Origin: Planotetraspora sp. A-T 1434
GTDB lineage: Bacteria > Actinomycetota > Actinomycetes > Streptosporangiales > Streptosporangiaceae
NCBI RefSeq assembly: GCF_025420585.1
Contig: NZ_JAOEGB010000007.1
Location: forward strand, 124,001-188,000
Length of the DNA stretch: 64,000 nt
Direction: 5' to 3'
Shown here: piece by piece, positions 61,212 to 64,000 of the stretch
How the letters are laid out: every line of letters starts with the position of its first letter
Numbering within the stretch: the first letter of the stretch is position 1
Made by a program: the position numbers and the translations under genes
Notes under the pieces: generated by a model
Told to the model about the DNA's origin: nothing
Seen by the model: only the letters and a program-made list of their open reading frames with translations
Database searches by the model: none

Positions 61212-63005
61212 GTGGGCGGACGGCACCGCACAGACGAACTCGAGGGCGGCTTCAACCCCTACAACGAGCCGCCACCGCGCCGGCGTGCCAGCCGGGGCAA
61301 GGTGTTCGTCCCGCTGGCCGGCGCGGTCGCCCTGGCCGTGCTCCTCGGCGTCGCGGCCTACGTGGTCGTGAACAAGAACCCGAGCTGCGGCAGCGACAAG
61401 ATCGCCCTGTCGGTGGTCGCCTCGCCGGACATCCAGCCCGCCGTCCAGAAGGTCGCGGGCAGGTTCACCCAGGCGGGCAAGGCGATCGACGGCAAATGCG
61501 TGGCGGTCACGGTGAAGGCCGCCGACTCCGCCGACGTGGCCAACGCGATGTCGGGCAGCGGCCCCACCAACGCCAAGGTGAACCCGGACATCTGGGTGCC
61601 CGACTCCAGCCTGTGGCTGGCCGGTCTGGCGAAGGACGGGTCCGGGAAGCCGACGGGCAGCGCCGCCCACTCCCCCATCGTCCTGACGGCGTCGAAGGCC
61701 GGGGCCGAGAAGCTCCAGGCGGCCTTCAGCCCGGCCAGCTGGACCGGCCTCATGAGCGCCGCCAACGCCGGAAACCCCGACGGCCTCGCCAAGAAGGTGC
61801 GGGTGCTGGCGCTCGACCCGACCCAGAACGCCGCCGGGCTGGGCGCCCTCCTCGCGGGGGCCAACGTCCTCAAGGCGGCGGGCGGCGGCGAGGAGGTCCT
61901 CGTCGGCGTCCTGCGGCAACTGTCGGAGTCCACGGTGTCCTCCCCCGACAGCCTGTTCGCCACCCTCACGAAGGCCGCCGCGCGCATCCCGGTCGGCATC
62001 GCCTCCGAGCAGTCGGTCTGGGCGTTCAACACCAAGACGACCCCGTCGAACCCGGCCGTCGCGCTCTACCCGGCGGAGGGCACGGTCAGCCTCGACTATC
62101 CGATCGTGATCACGGCCAAGAGCGACGAGGTCCGCAAGGCGGCCGAGTCGTTCGCGGCCGAGCTGACCTCGGCCTCGGGGCGCAAGACGGTGCAGGACTA
62201 CGGCTTCCGCACGCCGGACGGCAAGGGCGGCGGGCTGCTCAAGGCCGAGAACGGCGTGAGCGCCAAGAAGCCGGTCGAGCTCCCGCTCCCCGACGCCGCG
62301 ACCGTCACGAAGCTCGCCCAGGCATGGCGCCAGATCAAGCTGGGCACCAAGCTGCTGGCCCTGCTCGACATCTCCGGCACCATGGCGGATCCCGCCGACA
62401 GCACGGGCGTCAGCCGCATGCGCGCCATCTCCGGCGTCGCACAGGAGGGCCTGAAGCTGTTCCCGGAGAAGACCGAGATCGGCACCTGGGTCTTCTCCGA
62501 CAACCTGCGCGGCCAGGGGGTCGACTGGAAGGAAGTCGTGCCGATGGGCCCGCTGGCCCAGCAGATCAACGGGGTGACCCGTCGCGACCTCATCGCGCAG
62601 GGGCTGCGACAGCTGCGGGCCATCAAGACCGGCAACACCGGCCTGAACGACACGCTCTGGGCGGCCTACCAGAAGATGACCCACGACTACGAGGCCGACA
62701 AGGTCAACACGATCATTCTGTTCACCGACGGAGTCGGCAACGACGACCCCAACGGCGGCATCTCAAACGCGCAGATCCTGCGGAAGCTGAAGCAGGCGTA
62801 CGACCCCAAGAGGCCGGTCAACATCCTGATCATCTCGTTCAACACCACGAAGGACGAGAACCGCGCGCAGATGACCTCGATCGCCAAGGCCACCGGAGGC
62901 GCGGCGTTCTTCCCGCAGACGGTGCTGGAGATCCGCAACATCTTCCTGAAGGGCATCGCCCGGCGCCTCTGCGCGCCGGACTGCGGGGCCACCGGGCAGC
63001 AGTAG
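61212..63005 (+). CDS. Membrane-anchored solute-binding / VWA-domain protein
   Basis: 597 residues from GTG 61212, with AAGAGGA just upstream. A short basic cytoplasmic tail is followed by one membrane helix (VFVPLAGAVALAVLLGVAAYVVV, residues ~30-52). Then an extracytoplasmic part like a periplasmic substrate-binding protein (residues ~65-370; VNPDIWVPDSSLWLAGLA). The C-terminal VWA domain has LLALLDISGTMADP (D-x-S-x-T, so the third MIDAS position is Thr) and NTIILFTDGVGNDD. A perfect hairpin follows the stop. Function unknown; probably a surface binding protein. Confidence 0.83.
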   Translation: MGGRHRTDELEGGFNPYNEPPPRRRASRGKVFVPLAGAVALAVLLGVAAYVVVNKNPSCGSDKIALSVVASPDIQPAVQKVAGRFTQAGKAIDGKCVAVTVKAADSADVANAMSGSGPTNAKVNPDIWVPDSSLWLAGLAKDGSGKPTGSAAHSPIVLTASKAGAEKLQAAFSPASWTGLMSAANAGNPDGLAKKVRVLALDPTQNAAGLGALLAGANVLKAAGGGEEVLVGVLRQLSESTVSSPDSLFATLTKAAARIPVGIASEQSVWAFNTKTTPSNPAVALYPAEGTVSLDYPIVITAKSDEVRKAAESFAAELTSASGRKTVQDYGFRTPDGKGGGLLKAENGVSAKKPVELPLPDAATVTKLAQAWRQIKLGTKLLALLDISGTMADPADSTGVSRMRAISGVAQEGLKLFPEKTEIGTWVFSDNLRGQGVDWKEVVPMGPLAQQINGVTRRDLIAQGLRQLRAIKTGNTGLNDTLWAAYQKMTHDYEADKVNTIILFTDGVGNDDPNGGISNAQILRKLKQAYDPKRPVNILIISFNTTKDENRAQMTSIAKATGGAAFFPQTVLEIRNIFLKGIARRLCAPDCGATGQQ

Positions 63006-63011
63006 CCGGCC

Positions 63012-63045
63012 CCTCTGGGACCGCCTGTCACAGCGGTCCCAGAGG
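63012..63045 (+). terminator. Perfect 13-bp hairpin terminator after the VWA gene
   Basis: CCTCTGGGACCGC (63012-63024), loop CTGTCACA, GCGGTCCCAGAGG (63033-63045). It lies 6 bp after the stop, with no U-tract. Confidence 0.88.
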
Positions 63046-63183
63046 ACGGCTCGCGCATCAGTTTTCGCAGGTCATGCCCGTTGAGCATGGTCGGCGGCGG
63101 GGTAAACGAGGCCCGCGGAGGCGGCGTCCTTCTCGTGTGGGGACTGGCGAGATCTGGTTCCGTCGCACGGGGAGGAATGTTCG

Positions 63184-64000
63184 TTGCCCGGATGGCCGGA
63201 CGTCGGTCGTGCCGACGATCATCAACTGCTGGAGGCGCTTCGGCGCGCGGACACGCACGCGCCCGCCAGTCTCTACGACGCGTACGCCGACCGGCTCAGT
63301 GACTACGCCCACTCGCTGCTCCACGACCAGGAGCTGGCCGCGGAAGCCGTACACGACGCGCTGGTGACGGCCCACGGGTCCGCGCACCGGCTGAAGGAGC
63401 CGGTGCGGCTGCGGGCCTGGCTGTACGCGCTGACCCGGTTCCAGTGCGCGGCGCGCTCGGGCGGGCGGACGCCGACCGGCGGCACCGGGCCGACCGCCGT
63501 GCTCGAGGACTCGGCGGACCCGGAGCTCAGCGCGCTGGTGTCCGAGGCGCTCTCCGAGCTGAGCCGGCACGAGCGCGAGGCGCTGGAGCTGTCCGCCAGG
63601 CACGAGCTCTCCCCCGCCGAAGTGGGGACGGTGCTCGGCCTCACCTCGCGGCAGGCGTCCGCCCGCCTCGCGAGGGCCCGCGACCAGCTGGAGAACTCCG
63701 CGGCCGCCATCATCCTGGCTCGGACGGGGCGCGCCCACTGCCCGGACCTGTCCGCCCTGGTGGACATCGGCGTCGGCGCCTCGTGGCAGGACGGCCCGCT
63801 CAGCCCGATGCTCCGCAAGCGGCTGAGCAGGCACATCAGCGGCTGCAAGGTCTGCACGGAGGGCCGTCACCGGCACGTCTCCGCTGGCCGGCTGCTCGAC
63901 ATGATCCCCATCGCCTTCCCGCCCCTGTCGCTGCGCCGCCGGGTCATCGACACGTGCGTCAATCCCGAACGCGACACGACCAGGACGGCCATCACCGAGC
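63184..64000 (+). CDS. Sigma-70-like RNA polymerase factor with zinc-binding tail (partial at the window edge)
   Basis: The frame from TTG 63184 (GGGGAGG eight bases upstream) is open to the last base; 272 codons are seen. Region 2-like: LLEALRRADTHAPASLYDAYADRLSDYAHSLLHDQELAAEAVHDALVTAH. Region 4: LSRHEREALELSARHELSPAEVGTVLGLTSRQASARLARARDQLE. A zf-HC2-like stretch, LSRHISGCKVCTEGRHRH, follows. Only the N-terminal part is visible and the stop is beyond the window. It may be a sigma/anti-sigma fusion; the gene lies after a strong terminator. Confidence 0.75.
   Translation, partial: MPGWPDVGRADDHQLLEALRRADTHAPASLYDAYADRLSDYAHSLLHDQELAAEAVHDALVTAHGSAHRLKEPVRLRAWLYALTRFQCAARSGGRTPTGGTGPTAVLEDSADPELSALVSEALSELSRHEREALELSARHELSPAEVGTVLGLTSRQASARLARARDQLENSAAAIILARTGRAHCPDLSALVDIGVGASWQDGPLSPMLRKRLSRHISGCKVCTEGRHRHVSAGRLLDMIPIAFPPLSLRRRVIDTCVNPERDTTRTAITE

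Noticed and set aside
61062-62684. A 540-codon minus-strand frame over the VWA gene
   Set aside because: Antisense to a protein with signal anchor and VWA motifs; the frame has no motif.

Overview
The window is high-GC DNA with GTG/TTG starts, GTGA/ATGA gene overlaps and actinobacterial gene families (mycobacterial-type DapD, ergothioneine genes, BTAD regulator, DUF222-HNH genes). It reads as chromosome of a filamentous actinomycete, most likely of the Streptosporangiales (Nonomuraea/Streptosporangium-like); that placement is inference from gene content, not a database match. I see no rRNA, tRNA, CRISPR array, insertion sequence or prophage.

Layout. 1-4161: heterotetrameric sarcosine oxidase operon soxB(partial)-soxD-soxA-soxG, followed by a Mut7-C type RNase-like gene and a small unknown gene. 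5398-7760 (minus): cytochrome bd oxidase cydA-cydB. 7847-17397 (minus): a nine-gene, almost gapless operon (carbamoyltransferase, GT2, GT9, GT4, gmhA-like, hldE-like, SDR, GT9, NAD-epimerase). Divergent from it at 17584-19190 lie gmhB-like and another glycosyltransferase. Together these encode an ADP-heptose-type sugar pathway plus glycosyltransferases and a carbamoyltransferase in an apparently Gram-positive organism. This is the most interesting system in the window. 19270-25208: membrane proteins, an ECF sigma factor with a membrane partner, and a DUF222-HNH nuclease. 25205-29353 (minus): ergothioneine operon egtA-egtB-egtC-egtD. 29589-32964: dapD, a small membrane protein, an ArsR metal sensor overlapping a CDF metal exporter, and a methyltransferase. 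33038-34543: a second DUF222-HNH gene with a near-perfect LexA (SOS) box. 34711-39848: alpha/beta hydrolase, malate dehydrogenase, FAD oxidoreductase, secreted propeller-like protein, DUF998 membrane protein. 39988-43203: GH13 trehalose synthase-like enzyme, cold-shock protein, APH-type kinase. 43200-44693: HTH/TPR regulator in an operon with the kinase. 45264-50927: DUF427 protein, a CysRS-like protein with degenerate catalytic signatures, nucleoside hydrolase, allophanate hydrolase. 50980-54724: remnant of a circularly permuted ATP-grasp gene, a 31-residue ORF, GT4, PIG-L deacetylase, flippase-like protein. 54985-64000: large BTAD/AAA regulator containing a TTA codon, DedA protein behind a candidate iron box, D-Ala-D-Ala carboxypeptidase, SpoU methyltransferase, VWA/solute-binding protein, and a partial sigma-like gene.

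A sequence-level theme is that many genes carry short tandem duplications of their own 3' end, including the stop codon (soxB, mdh, the 19270 gene, the PIG-L gene and others). These look like slippage products. At one locus (39150-39215) such a repeat seems to have turned the tail of a DUF998 gene into a long antisense read-through.
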